DNA from: Mucilaginibacter sp.
GTDB taxonomy: Bacteria; Bacteroidota; Bacteroidia; Sphingobacteriales; Sphingobacteriaceae
Direction: 5' to 3'
DNA length: 44,678 nt
Assembly (NCBI RefSeq): GCF_028288225.1
Contig: NZ_JAQBOC010000036.1
Span: 1-44,678 of the forward strand
How positions within the stretch are numbered: position 1 is the stretch's first letter; the number at the start of each line of letters is the position of its first letter. The notes below the pieces were generated by a model. It was not told the origin of the DNA. It did no database searches and worked only from the letters and a program-made list of their open reading frames with translations. Below are positions 35,985 to 44,678 of this stretch, piece by piece. A program made the translations under genes and the position numbers.

Positions 35985-36764
35985 ATGAAAAAAAGGGAGG
36001 AAAAGAAATATTTTGATAAAGAGTGGAAGGCAATGAAAAGCAGCCTCAGTACCTTTTTTAAGAAAGAAGCGCAGGAAGATCTGCATCATTTCAGGGTGCA
36101 GGTTAAAAAACTACGTGCCTTTATCATATTATCAGACAGTACGGATCATCACCCCAATTTGGCTCAGCACTTTAAACCCGTGAAAAAGATCTTTAAAGAG
36201 GCCGGCGAAATCCGGAATGCCTATGTGAACCAGCAATTGGCAAAGGCGCACCAGCCAGCCAGCAATGATTTTATGAGCAGTCAGCATCAGCTGCAGACAG
36301 ATGCCACCACCAGGTTTAAATCAATGAAGGTTAAACATCTTGAAAAAATAAAGGATGCACATGCAATAATTAAAGGAAAGATAGGGTCAATTAGTAATGT
36401 GCACACCAGCCTGTTTTATCAAAACCTGCTGAAGCAAATATCAGGTACTTTGGCAAACCTTAAATTTAATGAGGCGCTTCATGACTGCCGCAAACAGGTT
36501 AAAATTTTAATTTACAATCATAAGCTGGTCCACACAGTGCTGGCTATTGGGTTTAATGAAGATTACCTGCACCAGGTACAAACTGCTATTGGCGACTGGC
36601 ACGATAATGTGCTGGCAATAGAACTGTATTCGGGAGATAAAACAATGGTGACCAACTTAAAGAAACAGGGAACAAAACTAAAGAGAGATATTACGGCACT
36701 TACAAAAGATTTTTTTAACCAGGCAACAACAGTTGTTGAATTGCCGGTTGAACAACTAAGTTAA
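35985..36764 (+). CDS. CHAD-domain protein
   Basis: The product has 259 residues from ATG 35985; the ATG at 35961 adds eight unrelated residues. The CHAD helical bundle is marked by HHFRVQVKKLRAFIIL (conserved His, Arg and Lys pair) and a second half with NEALHDCRKQVKILIYNHKL and the HDCRKQ repeat. CHAD domains bind polyphosphate through these basic faces. It sits eight bases before a CYTH-domain gene, a combination seen as one fused protein in many bacteria. It is cytosolic and likely involved in polyphosphate or triphosphate metabolism. Confidence 0.88.
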   Translation: MKKREEKKYFDKEWKAMKSSLSTFFKKEAQEDLHHFRVQVKKLRAFIILSDSTDHHPNLAQHFKPVKKIFKEAGEIRNAYVNQQLAKAHQPASNDFMSSQHQLQTDATTRFKSMKVKHLEKIKDAHAIIKGKIGSISNVHTSLFYQNLLKQISGTLANLKFNEALHDCRKQVKILIYNHKLVHTVLAIGFNEDYLHQVQTAIGDWHDNVLAIELYSGDKTMVTNLKKQGTKLKRDITALTKDFFNQATTVVELPVEQLS

Positions 36765-36772
36765 TAAAAGTT

Positions 36773-37249
36773 ATGGGCGTAGAAATTGAAAGAAAATTTT
36801 TGGTTAATCATGATGCCTGGCATAAGCTGGATAAGCCGGACGGCAATCATTACAGGCAGGGTTATATTTTAAATGACAAGAACCGGGTTGTGCGGGTGCG
36901 GGTTACAGATAAACATAGTTACCTTACTATAAAAGGTGGCGGAACCGGTAATATCAGTCGGAAAGAATTTGAGTATGAGATCCCGATGCCAGACGGTGAA
37001 GAACTATTAAAGTCGTTCACCGAAAACGGCACTGAAAAAATACGTTACCCCGTCCCCTTTGCTGGCTTTACCTGGGAAGTAGATGAGTTTTTGGGGGATA
37101 ACGAGGGCCTGATAGTGGCCGAAATAGAGCTTAAGGACGAGAACGAAAAATTTGAAAAACCAGCCTGGGTAGCAAATGAAGTAACGGATGACAGGCGTTA
37201 CGCCAACTCCAGCTTATCGGTTCATCCGTTTAAGGATTGGGGCAAGTAA
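36773..37249 (+). CDS. CYTH-domain (triphosphate tunnel) protein
   Basis: The product has 158 residues. The ExExK motif EIERK (E4, E6, K8) at the start is the hallmark of triphosphate tunnel enzymes; more tunnel residues follow in YRQGYILNDKNRVVRVRVTD, LTIKGGG, EFEYEIP and EVDEFLGDNEGLIVAEIEL. Members hydrolyse inorganic triphosphate or thiamine triphosphate with a divalent metal. It is encoded eight bases after the CHAD gene on the same strand. Confidence 0.92.
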   Translation: MGVEIERKFLVNHDAWHKLDKPDGNHYRQGYILNDKNRVVRVRVTDKHSYLTIKGGGTGNISRKEFEYEIPMPDGEELLKSFTENGTEKIRYPVPFAGFTWEVDEFLGDNEGLIVAEIELKDENEKFEKPAWVANEVTDDRRYANSSLSVHPFKDWGK

Positions 37250-38090
37250 TTTTCGATGGATTGAGCAGATATGAAATCCATCAATGATATCCTTATTTTA
37301 CTTTACCCGCATTTTCTGCTACCAAAACAACGAGCTGATCAACAAAAGGCACGGAAAATGAAAAAAATATCGTAAAAACTATTTTTACGAAGATTTTCCT
37401 TTTAAAATTCATGACAAACTATTTTGATTAATCTAACAAAAACGGATTAGGAGTAAAAATGTTTAGCTCTCCCGCTAACCCTACCGTGTACCCACATCTT
37501 TTTGTCAGGCATATTTTTCTTGACCCATAGGGTCTACCTCTTTGTAGCTATTGGAAAGAAAGATATTTTGCCCCGTAGGCGGCTTCCCTTTACCACCATT
37601 TCCGGTACGATACGGGTACGATTGTTACAAATCTGACGGCTGGGTAGCCTCTATGAGGCAAAAATCTTAATCGTTATTTTTCTACAAAGCGGTAGAGCCT
37701 ACGGCTCATTGCCATTCACGTGTTCTTAAAAATTGTGGGTACACGGTAGCCCGAGGAGGGAGACTTTAGCTTCGCACTTTTTTGTTTACATCACTATAAG
37801 AACCGGGCATAGTGGGATTGGACAAGTAAAATAATTTATTACCGGGACCAGGCGCACCAAAAAGACCCTCGTGTTAATAAATTAGAGGCTATATGTTTAA
37901 TTAAGTATTATAAAGCGCATAATATTTCACGAACCCGTACCCTTTACAGGTATATTTTGACCTTCAACAGGGTGAAACTTGCCTCTTTAATGTTTTATCT
38001 TTCTATTGTTAATTGAGTGATAAATGATTTGATATTTAATTAATATTAGTACAATATTTTAATATTGGCATTTTATAAAATCATACTCTA
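37250..38090. other. 841-base spacer with a REP-like element
   Basis: No gene is visible. GATGGATT/AATCCATC (37255-37282) is a short hairpin without a T-run just after the CYTH stop. The paired-unit repeat at 37481-37749 fills the centre. The last 300 bases are A/T-rich leader for the PAS regulator. Confidence 0.5.
37481..37749. repeat. REP-like paired-unit element 2 with 15-bp inverted ends
   Basis: CTACCGTGTACCCAC (37481-37495) and its exact complement (37735-37749) flank two inverted units like those at 31172-31340: palindromes GACCC-ATA-GGGTC (37522-37534), a GCCCCGTAGGCGGC form (37570-37583), GCCTC-TAT-GAGGC (37647-37659) and GAGCC-TAC-GGCTC (37695-37707). The TTTCTACAAA link is present on the right; a CTACAAA form remains on the left. 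Confidence 0.75.
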
Positions 38091-39278
38091 ATGCCTCTCA
38101 AAGAGAAGATTGCTGTTTTTGCTTTAAACCGTGGCGTGACTGACGATGATCAATCCGTTATAGGTTACTGTGACGTTGACCTTTTTTGCCGTTATGCTAA
38201 TAACGCACATTTACATTGGTTTGGAAAGGCTCCCGATCAAATCATCAATAAATTGTTTTTGTGGGAGTTGTTGGGGCCTTTCCTGTTTAAGAATAGCCGT
38301 AATTATATTGACAAGGCACTGCAGGGAAAGACACAGGAGTTTGAATGCCTGGTAGTAATTTCTTCGGGCGAGATAAAAAAGGCAAAAACAATTTATGTTC
38401 CGGATATTGAAAATGGGGCTGTAATTGGTTTTTTTATATACAGTTTTGATGTCAGGCAGCTAATTGCTTCACCAGAAAAAGCGGATTCGCGGGGGATTGA
38501 AAAGGAAAAAACGTACGTTATATCTTCAACTGATTTTATTATAGATGCCGTTGTGCAAACACTGCGATCATGTGTTTTAACAGGATTTCCGGGCATTGAA
38601 AAGCTGTCAAAAAAGCACTTTATTTCTGAATCTAAACTTAAAACAGCATTTAAAAAAGCACACAACACAACCATTTTTAATTACTACCGGAATTTACAGA
38701 TGGAAGTGGCACATGATTATATTACCCGCAAAATAGCCAACAAGGGCCAGATGGCAATAAAGTTTAATTTTTCAAACCCTTCAAATTTTTCTTCCCGTTA
38801 TAAAAAGTATTTAAAGGAAAAACATACAAAAAATATAGGTCATCAAAATAGAGCCGGTCAAATTTTAAATGATAATAATGAGCAATACAAAAAGTTTATT
38901 GAACAGCTCCCTACCGCATCGGCTATGATTGATAATGACTTTATATATATGGCTGTTTCGCAAATGTGGTACTCCGTTTTTAAAGTAGATTGCCATGATT
39001 TAAAGGGGAAAAGTTTTTTTGTTATTTCACCTGGCTCGGAAATAAAATATAGAAAAATACTTATGAACTGTTTAAATGAAAATGACACCCATTTGGACGA
39101 AGAATTTATAGAAAAAGTAGACGGTTCATATGCCTGGATGCGATGGGATGTAAAGCCGTGGTACAAATCAACGGGAGAGGCCGGCGGTCTTTTGATTTTT
39201 ACAACGGATATTACAACTTTGAAAATTAAAGCTGAGGAGAATAAAAGATATAAAAAAACAGAGCAGGCTTATTTATAG
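38091..39278 (+). CDS. PAS-HTH-PAS regulator (AraC-like DNA-binding core between two PAS domains)
   Basis: The product has 395 residues and no membrane segment. Residues about 20-125 resemble a PAS fold (YCDVDLFCRYANNAHLHWFG). Residues about 155-250 resemble an AraC-type double helix-turn-helix: EKLSKKHFISESKLKTAFKK, FNYYRNLQMEVAHDYI and NFSNPSNFSSRYKKYL. Residues about 262-385 form a second PAS fold (EQLPTASAMIDNDFIYMAVS, ending GGLLIFTTDIT). It stops soon after a coiled segment (AEENKRYKKTEQAYL), where a kinase could have followed. It may sense a small ligand or redox state and act as a transcription factor. The order is unusual. Confidence 0.7.
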   Translation: MPLKEKIAVFALNRGVTDDDQSVIGYCDVDLFCRYANNAHLHWFGKAPDQIINKLFLWELLGPFLFKNSRNYIDKALQGKTQEFECLVVISSGEIKKAKTIYVPDIENGAVIGFFIYSFDVRQLIASPEKADSRGIEKEKTYVISSTDFIIDAVVQTLRSCVLTGFPGIEKLSKKHFISESKLKTAFKKAHNTTIFNYYRNLQMEVAHDYITRKIANKGQMAIKFNFSNPSNFSSRYKKYLKEKHTKNIGHQNRAGQILNDNNEQYKKFIEQLPTASAMIDNDFIYMAVSQMWYSVFKVDCHDLKGKSFFVISPGSEIKYRKILMNCLNENDTHLDEEFIEKVDGSYAWMRWDVKPWYKSTGEAGGLLIFTTDITTLKIKAEENKRYKKTEQAYL

Positions 39279-39460
39279 TAAAATAAAGCTTAGTGTAGAT
39301 AACAAATAGACAAAAGAAGATATTTTAATACCCCTTATAGTCATTTTGGTTGACGGAATAATAGCATGAACTCTTTCATTTTGTTTTATTTTAATGGTTA
39401 TTGAATGTATGGATTATACACAAGGCAATCGAGTTATCAAATACCGGCGGGGAGTTATTG

Positions 39461-39508
39461 AATAAATAATGTGGCCTGTTGCCCGGGCAGCAGGCCACAT
39501 TATTTATT
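39461..39508. terminator. Bidirectional intrinsic terminator
   Basis: AATAAATAATGTGGCCTG (39461-39478) and its exact complement (39491-39508) make an 18-bp perfect stem with a 12-base loop that itself contains GCCCGGGC. A/T outer stem segments act as U-tracts on both strands. It lies between the convergent PAS regulator and the AhpD-like gene, touching the latter's stop codon. Confidence 0.88.
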
Positions 39509-39978
39509 TAGGCGTGTACCTCAAATGCGCCAACTTTGTAAGTTCCTACCAGGGGACGGAAGGCGATATTAATGCGATTGTAACTGTTAATGGTTATAAC
39601 CGCTATGGTTAAATCAATTAATTCCTGTTCTGAAAATTGTTTGCTTGCTTCGTCATAAACATCATCAGGCACATTTCCGCCTGTTATTTTAGTAACGGCC
39701 TCGGCCCAGGCCAGTGCGGCACGTTCGCGGTCGGTGTAAAACGGGGTATCGCGCCATGCGCCAAGTACATAAAGCCTTTGTTCGGTTTCACCCTTGGCGC
39801 GCAGATCTTTTGAGTGCATATCCAAACAAAAAGCACAGCCATTAATTTGCGATACCCTGAAATAAATTAAATTTAAAAGTGCTTGTTCTATAGACGATTT
39901 AGCAAGATAGATCCCTAAACCATAAACTGCCTTCATTGCGTTTTGACCTTTTTCGAAAACATTAATTCTCTGTTCCAT
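39508..39978 (-). CDS. AhpD-like carboxymuconolactone-decarboxylase-family protein
   Basis: The product has 156 residues. The peroxidase-type motif NGCAFCLDMHSKD carries C48, C51 and H55, flanked by LLNLIYFRVSQI. This all-helical family includes AhpD, which reduces peroxides through the CxxC pair, and the gamma-carboxymuconolactone decarboxylases; the CxxC...H form here favours the AhpD branch. It is cytosolic, with no signal. It is a single gene ended by the strong bidirectional hairpin; the reverse spacer to the next gene is 179 bases. Confidence 0.93.
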   Translation of the reverse strand: MEQRINVFEKGQNAMKAVYGLGIYLAKSSIEQALLNLIYFRVSQINGCAFCLDMHSKDLRAKGETEQRLYVLGAWRDTPFYTDRERAALAWAEAVTKITGGNVPDDVYDEASKQFSEQELIDLTIAVITINSYNRINIAFRPLVGTYKVGAFEVHA

Positions 39979-40157
39979 TTTGTTTATTAGTTATTTATTG
40001 AATTATACCCCCAATGACGAATGGGATTTAAGAAATGGGACATGGAAAAGATCTTTTATTAAGAAGTATCGGTTGGCATCGGAAACGGATTAATAAAACC
40101 TTTTATATTTACAATATCCAAAGCCTGATGCCACTCTATTTGATAAAAATCACCAGC

Positions 40158-42878
40158 ATGAAATTAGTTTACCTGCTTTTTCCAATTGCCCTGATCTTTG
40201 CCTGTAATCCAGGTGCATCCGGCCAAAATAATCCACGGCTAACATCATTAATGAACACGGTAAATGGGATCAGTAAGCAACTTCCTGTTGAAAAGTTATA
40301 CCTGCAAACAGACAAAGAAAACTACGTGCAGGGAGATACCATCTGGCTTAAAGCCTACCTGCTTGATGCGGATTATCTAATACCATCCATGCGCAGTGGC
40401 CTGCTTTACGCAGAGCTTGACGACGTTGATAACAACTGCATTAAGCGAATGCTTTTACCGGTGATAAACGGGCTCAGTTGGGGCAATATGGCAATTGATG
40501 AAAAAGACATCCCTGAAGGCAGTTATACCTTAAGGGCCTACACTAACTGGATGCGGAACTTTGGCGAAAATTATGTGTTTAAGAAAAATATTTATGTAGC
40601 GGCCACCGGCAGCCAGTCGCCGCTTGTTGTGGCGGGGTTTAAACAGGTAAATAATAATATCCGGGCAAATATCCTGCTTACGGGCCAGGATAGACAGCCT
40701 GTACGTTTGCATGATCTGCAGGTAAGGGTTTTAAATGGAAAACGTACCCTGTTTAAAACAAAAATGTCTACCGGGGTTGACGGCAGGCTGGATCTGAATT
40801 TTAATCTGCCGAATAATACACCGGCTAAAAATCTTTCTATTGTAACTAAGGAAACTATAAAAGGGGAAGAAACACGAAGCCTTACCATTCCGGTTATGCT
40901 TAACCGGCCTGAAAACACCGACCTGCAATTTATGCCCGAAGGCGGGTACATGATAGGCGGGATTGCTGCAAAGATAGGTTTTAAGGCTATTGGAGAAGGT
41001 GGCAGGGGTATACAGGTAAATGGCAAAATATATAACAGCAAACGCCAGGAAGTAGCATCGTTCAGTTCATCCGGTAAGGGTATGGGCGCATTTGAGTTGA
41101 TGCCACAATCAGGCGAAATTTATTCCGCCCGGCTTACGCTGCCTGGCGGAACAACAAAAAACTATCCGTTGCCGCCAGTTGATCCCTCGGGCACAAGCCT
41201 CCGGATAAGAAAAACCGGCACCGATACCCTGGAGGTGATTGTTGCCGCTAAAACTATTGCACCTGCTGATTATTATCTTATAGGGGAGTCAAGAGGGATA
41301 GTATGCTACGCGGCACATCTTATGCCTGAAAACGGAATGCCGGTTACAAAGATCCCGCAAAATATATTTCCTACAGGCATTGCCCGTTTTATCTTGTTCA
41401 ATAACAAAAATCAGCCGCTTAATGAACGAATGATATACATTGACCAGCATGATGACTTGTTGGTTAACGTAAATAGCAATCAGCAAACCTATGCCCCGCA
41501 TGACAGTATTGCTTTAAGTTTACAGGTAACTGATAAAAATGGAAAGCCGGTGCGCGGGAGCTTTTCAATGGCGGTTACCGACGATAACCAGGTAAAACCC
41601 GACAGCCTGGGCAGTAATATTATTAATAATATGCTGTTCACGGCTGATCTGAAAGGAACAGTTGAAGATCCGGGGTATTATTTTGAAAGCCTGTCACCCC
41701 AAAAAGAAAAAGAGCTTGACAATTTATTGCTTACACAGGGTTGGGTGGGATGCAACTGGAAACTGCCACTAAATCCCGCTGTAAAACCCTTATATACGGC
41801 AGAGCCAGCCTTTACTATAAACGGAAAGGTTACAAATATTTTTAATAAGCCTTTGTCAAAAGCCGGCATTGTATTATTATCAAAAAAACCTACGCTGGTA
41901 AAAGATACGGTTACCGATAAAGATGGCCGGTTTTCATTTAAAGAGATCTTTCCTGTTGATACCGCTTTATTTGTGATCCAGGCGAAGCGCAAAAGCGGGA
42001 GTAATTTTAATATGGGACTGGAGGTGGATGAATTTACGCCGCCGGTTTTTGCGCAATTCGTAAGGAAGATGCCATGGTATATTAATACCGATACCTTATT
42101 GCTGCAAAATCGCGACAATAAATTATCACAACGGATGGCCGAAGAAAAGATACTGGGCAGCGGCACAATGTTAAAAGAAGTTGTTATTAAAGACAAAAAG
42201 GCAATAAAAGGCTCAAAGAACCTTAACGGCCCCGGCGGAGCTGACTTTGTGCTTGATGAAAAAGACATGGAAAAGGCAAAAAAACTGTCGTTATATGAAC
42301 TGCTGGGGAAAAAATACCCGAATTTTTATAAAATGTCAGAAGGCGGTATTTGGGTATACAGGTTGAGGAACCATGTGGTTAATTTTATTATTGATGGCGT
42401 ATTTATTAGTAAAGTATTGCTGCCGGTAGATCTGTTTATGGAAAATCTTACAGCTGAAGATATAAAAGGCATCGAAATAATGTATTCCACAAAATATGCA
42501 CTGGCGTATGATCCTTATTTTATGGCGAAAGGAGCCGGGCTTCCGGACAGATATATACCCATATACCTTGAAATAACCACCTATTCGGGCAATGGCGCTT
42601 TTATGAAAAAAGTGCCGGGAATGTATATTTATAAACCCATACCTTTTAGCCTGCCAAAACAGTTTTATCGCCCAAAATATACTGCAAAAAGTACCATAAC
42701 GGGAACAGACCAGCGCTCCACCATTCACTGGGAACCAAATATTGTAACAGACAGTGCAGGTAAGGCAGCGGTTTCTTTTTATAGTGCCGATAAACCTGCC
42801 CGCTACACTATAATAATACAAGGCACTGATTTAAACGGGCAATTTGGATTTGCATGGAAAAAGATATTGGTACGCTAA
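40158..42878 (+). CDS. Large exported MG2-like protein with C-terminal TonB-plug-like domain
   Basis: The product has 906 residues from ATG 40158, chosen because it begins a signal peptide (MKLVYLLFPIALIFAC); an upstream ATG at 40035 adds 41 residues without such character. A cysteine at the signal end (IFAC) could make it a lipoprotein. Early residues (LPVEKLYLQTDKENYVQGDT, PEGSYTLRAYTNWMRNFGEN) match the macroglobulin MG2-like domain of Bacteroidota surface proteins. The middle has a carboxypeptidase-regulatory-like fold (TINGKVTNIFNKPLSKAGIV, TVTDKDGRFSFKEI). The end resembles a TonB plug (VNFIIDGVFI, EDIKGIEIMYSTKYA), but no beta-barrel follows. TATATTTA at 40104-40111 may be its -7 box. 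Confidence 0.8.
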   Translation: MKLVYLLFPIALIFACNPGASGQNNPRLTSLMNTVNGISKQLPVEKLYLQTDKENYVQGDTIWLKAYLLDADYLIPSMRSGLLYAELDDVDNNCIKRMLLPVINGLSWGNMAIDEKDIPEGSYTLRAYTNWMRNFGENYVFKKNIYVAATGSQSPLVVAGFKQVNNNIRANILLTGQDRQPVRLHDLQVRVLNGKRTLFKTKMSTGVDGRLDLNFNLPNNTPAKNLSIVTKETIKGEETRSLTIPVMLNRPENTDLQFMPEGGYMIGGIAAKIGFKAIGEGGRGIQVNGKIYNSKRQEVASFSSSGKGMGAFELMPQSGEIYSARLTLPGGTTKNYPLPPVDPSGTSLRIRKTGTDTLEVIVAAKTIAPADYYLIGESRGIVCYAAHLMPENGMPVTKIPQNIFPTGIARFILFNNKNQPLNERMIYIDQHDDLLVNVNSNQQTYAPHDSIALSLQVTDKNGKPVRGSFSMAVTDDNQVKPDSLGSNIINNMLFTADLKGTVEDPGYYFESLSPQKEKELDNLLLTQGWVGCNWKLPLNPAVKPLYTAEPAFTINGKVTNIFNKPLSKAGIVLLSKKPTLVKDTVTDKDGRFSFKEIFPVDTALFVIQAKRKSGSNFNMGLEVDEFTPPVFAQFVRKMPWYINTDTLLLQNRDNKLSQRMAEEKILGSGTMLKEVVIKDKKAIKGSKNLNGPGGADFVLDEKDMEKAKKLSLYELLGKKYPNFYKMSEGGIWVYRLRNHVVNFIIDGVFISKVLLPVDLFMENLTAEDIKGIEIMYSTKYALAYDPYFMAKGAGLPDRYIPIYLEITTYSGNGAFMKKVPGMYIYKPIPFSLPKQFYRPKYTAKSTITGTDQRSTIHWEPNIVTDSAGKAAVSFYSADKPARYTIIIQGTDLNGQFGFAWKKILVR

Positions 42879-43097
42879 CAAAAAAAGTGCTGCAATAGCC
42901 CGCATGGCTTTTAAATTATTTTTTATTTTGCACATTATTAATTATTTAAGCCTAAATACTGTCGCATGAAAAAGCCTGTATTCTTTGTAGTAATTACGGT
43001 GGATGTTTAATAAGTCTTAACGCATATTACCAGCATAGCCTTTTAAATGCTATCCTGGCCTAACCTTATCTATAACCTGCATCCCGTTCTGTCACTT

Positions 43098-43637
43098 ATG
43101 AAACAAAAAGCTAAATGGCCCTTTAAAATTATACCTGCGCTTGGTGTTATCACACTATTTGGTTTTATCCCCTGGGAAGTGGTATTTTCCATGGAGATCA
43201 GGAATGAAACTTTACAAAACCTTGCCAATGGACAATTGGCCTGGGGGGCCTTGTTTTTTTTGATCTGCGCCTGTTTCGCTAAGCTGCTGCAGCTCACCAA
43301 AGGCTGGCTGCAGGGAATGCTTTTCATGCTTTTTCCAATACTATTATTCTTTACAGGTTCTATCTGGGCTATCAGCGTAACATGGCTATCGCCACAGTGG
43401 CGCGATCAGGGTATTTATCGTAATGGTGATGATTACCTGGTTGTGCAAATTATAGAATATGGGATTACCGGCGACCATATAGAATCTCGATTGATCCGTA
43501 CTGCATCGCCATATGGGATGATCAGGGGGATTGAAGAACAACATCCGCTTAATTCCAATGATGATATTTTTACCAGGGGCGCTAATGAAGCAATTTATGC
43601 CAACAAAACCTGGCATAAATTACCAAATGCAAGGTAA
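43098..43637 (+). CDS. Small membrane protein, unknown function
   Basis: The product has 179 residues from ATG 43098; an ATG at 43047 adds 17 residues. Three hydrophobic helices are predicted: FKIIPALGVITLFGFIPWEV, GALFFLICACFAKLLQL and LFMLFPILLFFTGSIWAISV. The C-terminal 75 residues are soluble and polar (WRDQGIYRNGDDYLVVQIIE), with no family I can name. It lies 219 bases after the MG2-like gene, probably with its own promoter. Confidence 0.7.
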   Translation: MKQKAKWPFKIIPALGVITLFGFIPWEVVFSMEIRNETLQNLANGQLAWGALFFLICACFAKLLQLTKGWLQGMLFMLFPILLFFTGSIWAISVTWLSPQWRDQGIYRNGDDYLVVQIIEYGITGDHIESRLIRTASPYGMIRGIEEQHPLNSNDDIFTRGANEAIYANKTWHKLPNAR

Positions 43638-43683
43638 AGTAAGGGCATGCTGTGTTACTTAAAAAACCGGGAAGTATAAATAC

Positions 43684-44250
43684 TTAGCGAATATTTTTCC
43701 GGATGCGGCTTAATGATGTTGGGGTTACGCCGATAAATGAAGCGAGGTATTTTTGAGGTATTTTTTGGATATAAGGGGGTTGGGTTAGCAAATTGAGGTA
43801 ACGCTGCTCGGCAGAATCCCTTTGCAGGGCGGTAAAGCGGTCAAGAAGAGTTAGTATGGCATCCTCCCAAAAGCACCGGATCATTTCCTGCATTTTTGGA
43901 TGGCTTTGGTATAGTTTATTCAGCTCGGTTTTGGGCAGGTATAAAATTTCACTGTCTTCAATGGCCTGCAGAAAATAGCGGGAAGGCTTTCCGCTTATAA
44001 AGCTGTAAATATCAATGGCCGATGAGTTATTAAATGCAAACCAAACCGATACCTCTATATTATTAGTTATGTAATACAACCGCAGGCAGCCCTCCTCTAC
44101 AAAAATAAGATCCTTGCAAACTGCGCCCTGGCTAAGCAGGAAATCGTTTTTTTTTACCGTACGGGGCTTAAAGCGGCTAACAATTTCATCCAGCTCATTT
44201 GCTTCGAATGTGGTGTATTGATTGATAAAATTTTTAAGCCCTGCAGACAT
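43684..44250 (-). CDS. Crp/Fnr-family transcriptional regulator
   Basis: The product has 188 residues. The cyclic-nucleotide-binding-type beta roll covers about residues 20-120 (VKKNDFLLSQGAVCKDLIFV, EEGCLRLYY) and the helix-turn-helix lies at the end (QKYLASFIGVTPTSLSRIRK). The cyclic-nucleotide phosphate-binding arginine-serine pair is not obvious, and no cysteine cluster for an Fe-S centre is seen, so the effector is unknown; this short form is common in Bacteroidota. It is transcribed toward the small membrane protein gene. Confidence 0.92.
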   Translation of the reverse strand: MSAGLKNFINQYTTFEANELDEIVSRFKPRTVKKNDFLLSQGAVCKDLIFVEEGCLRLYYITNNIEVSVWFAFNNSSAIDIYSFISGKPSRYFLQAIEDSEILYLPKTELNKLYQSHPKMQEMIRCFWEDAILTLLDRFTALQRDSAEQRYLNLLTQPPYIQKIPQKYLASFIGVTPTSLSRIRKNIR

Positions 44251-44678
44251 AAGTTGAATTGATGTTTTAAAGATAAGCTTATGGGTTTAAAAATGGAAAT
44301 AATGATAGCCAGGCAGGTTGGAAATTCAAGTCGATGTAATAAGATACATGTTTGATTTTCCGCCCTTGTTGATGCTGTTGCCAATACTGTTCGGAAGATT
44401 ATAAAAAGCCCGGCCCCGTGCGATTTCCTCCTTTGGGAGGGCACAGGGAGGGGTTTCTATACCGGGCTTTTACGCTTATAAGGTTTGAATAGCCTATCTG
44501 CTTGGCTTATTGAAGCCTCGCAGAATTTGGCTAAAGCCCTATTTTTGATGACCCATTATCCGTTGGCTGAAGTGGCTGTTGCACGACTATGAGTTGTTGA
44601 TTTATTTAAGTTAAGCCTAATCCAATTACTTCGATTACATTGAATTTGTATAATTGATTTTTAGTCGAAAAGATCAGC
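44251..44678. other. Spacer at the right edge of the window
   Basis: It contains the inverted-repeat hairpin 44404-44471 and otherwise A/T-rich sequence. A 96-codon minus frame (44154-44444) runs into the Crp gene and has no family features. Confidence 0.4.
44404..44471. repeat. Hairpin repeat with CCTCC/GGAGG inner core
   Basis: AAAAGCCCGG (44404-44413) and CCGGGCTTTT (44462-44471) are exact inverted ends. The interior has TCCTCCTTTGGGAGGGCACAGG, a core seen in many Bacteroidota intergenic repeats. The ends carry T/A runs, so it may work as a terminator on either strand. Confidence 0.6.

Noticed and set aside
37255..37282. Terminator of the CHAD-CYTH unit
   Set aside because: The 8-bp stem is followed by no T-run; left as a possible hairpin only.

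Overview
The window looks like a chromosomal segment of a Sphingobacteriaceae-type Bacteroidota (Mucilaginibacter/Pedobacter-like). The evidence is promoters of the Bacteroidota form (TTTG ... TAnnTTTG), near absence of Shine-Dalgarno sites, A/T-rich spacers, DUF5712-type mobilisation and arm-domain integrase relics, multi-domain hybrid kinases, GH30/GH127/DUF5703 glycan genes, a protein with a TonB-plug-like end, and many short palindromic intergenic repeats. The genus is inferred, not proven.

Layout. 1-260: tail of an AraC-type regulator. About 585-5500: relic of an integrative/mobilisable element, with two 3'-tRNA attachment scars, a truncated tyrosine integrase, a large secreted TlpA-like thioredoxin protein, a MITE-like inverted repeat, a mobilisation protein and a right-hand att repeat. 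5575-8510: HxlR regulator divergent from two NAD(P)-binding Rossmann proteins, then a membrane-anchored dihaem cytochrome c. 8567-27708: an 18.9-kb accessory block bounded by two direct copies of a tRNA-Pro(UGG) cassette. It holds a translationally coupled signalling pair (a 1882-residue multi-HAMP hybrid kinase and a REC-histidine kinase), an ArsR-led operon (ArsR, SRPBCC, DoxX-like, DUF4256, YdeI-like), a secreted VOC protein, a DUF5703 glycosidase-like protein, a molybdenum hydroxylase operon (2Fe-2S subunit, dihaem cytochrome c, Tat-exported Mo subunit), an exported alpha/beta hydrolase and an IS982 relic. 27852-30283: pgi divergent from a small conserved-looking protein across a 31-bp direct repeat. 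30394-37749: a repeat-rich zone with REP-like paired palindromes and pseudo-tRNA-Pro loci, enclosing a GH127-GH30 operon, a PIN toxin-antitoxin pair and a CHAD-CYTH pair. 38091-44250: a PAS-HTH-PAS regulator, an AhpD-like protein, a large MG2/TonB-plug protein, a small membrane protein and a Crp/Fnr regulator.

How the genes may work together. The ArsR operon appears self-regulated through two exact palindromes placed on its own promoter. The 2Fe-2S, cytochrome and Mo proteins form one periplasmic oxidation chain. The two kinases overlap by 16 bases and together carry four receiver domains and two kinase cores, which suggests a phosphorelay. GH127 and GH30 probably act on the same arabinose/galactose-rich plant glycan.

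The most unusual material is non-coding: (i) a family of about 70-base units with two small palindromes whose arms change but stay complementary; (ii) tRNA-Pro-derived sequence at six places (two intact genes, two T-arm scars, two degenerate copies on the other strand); (iii) stacked attachment scars and small inverted-repeat elements. No CRISPR array, rRNA or complete transposon was seen.
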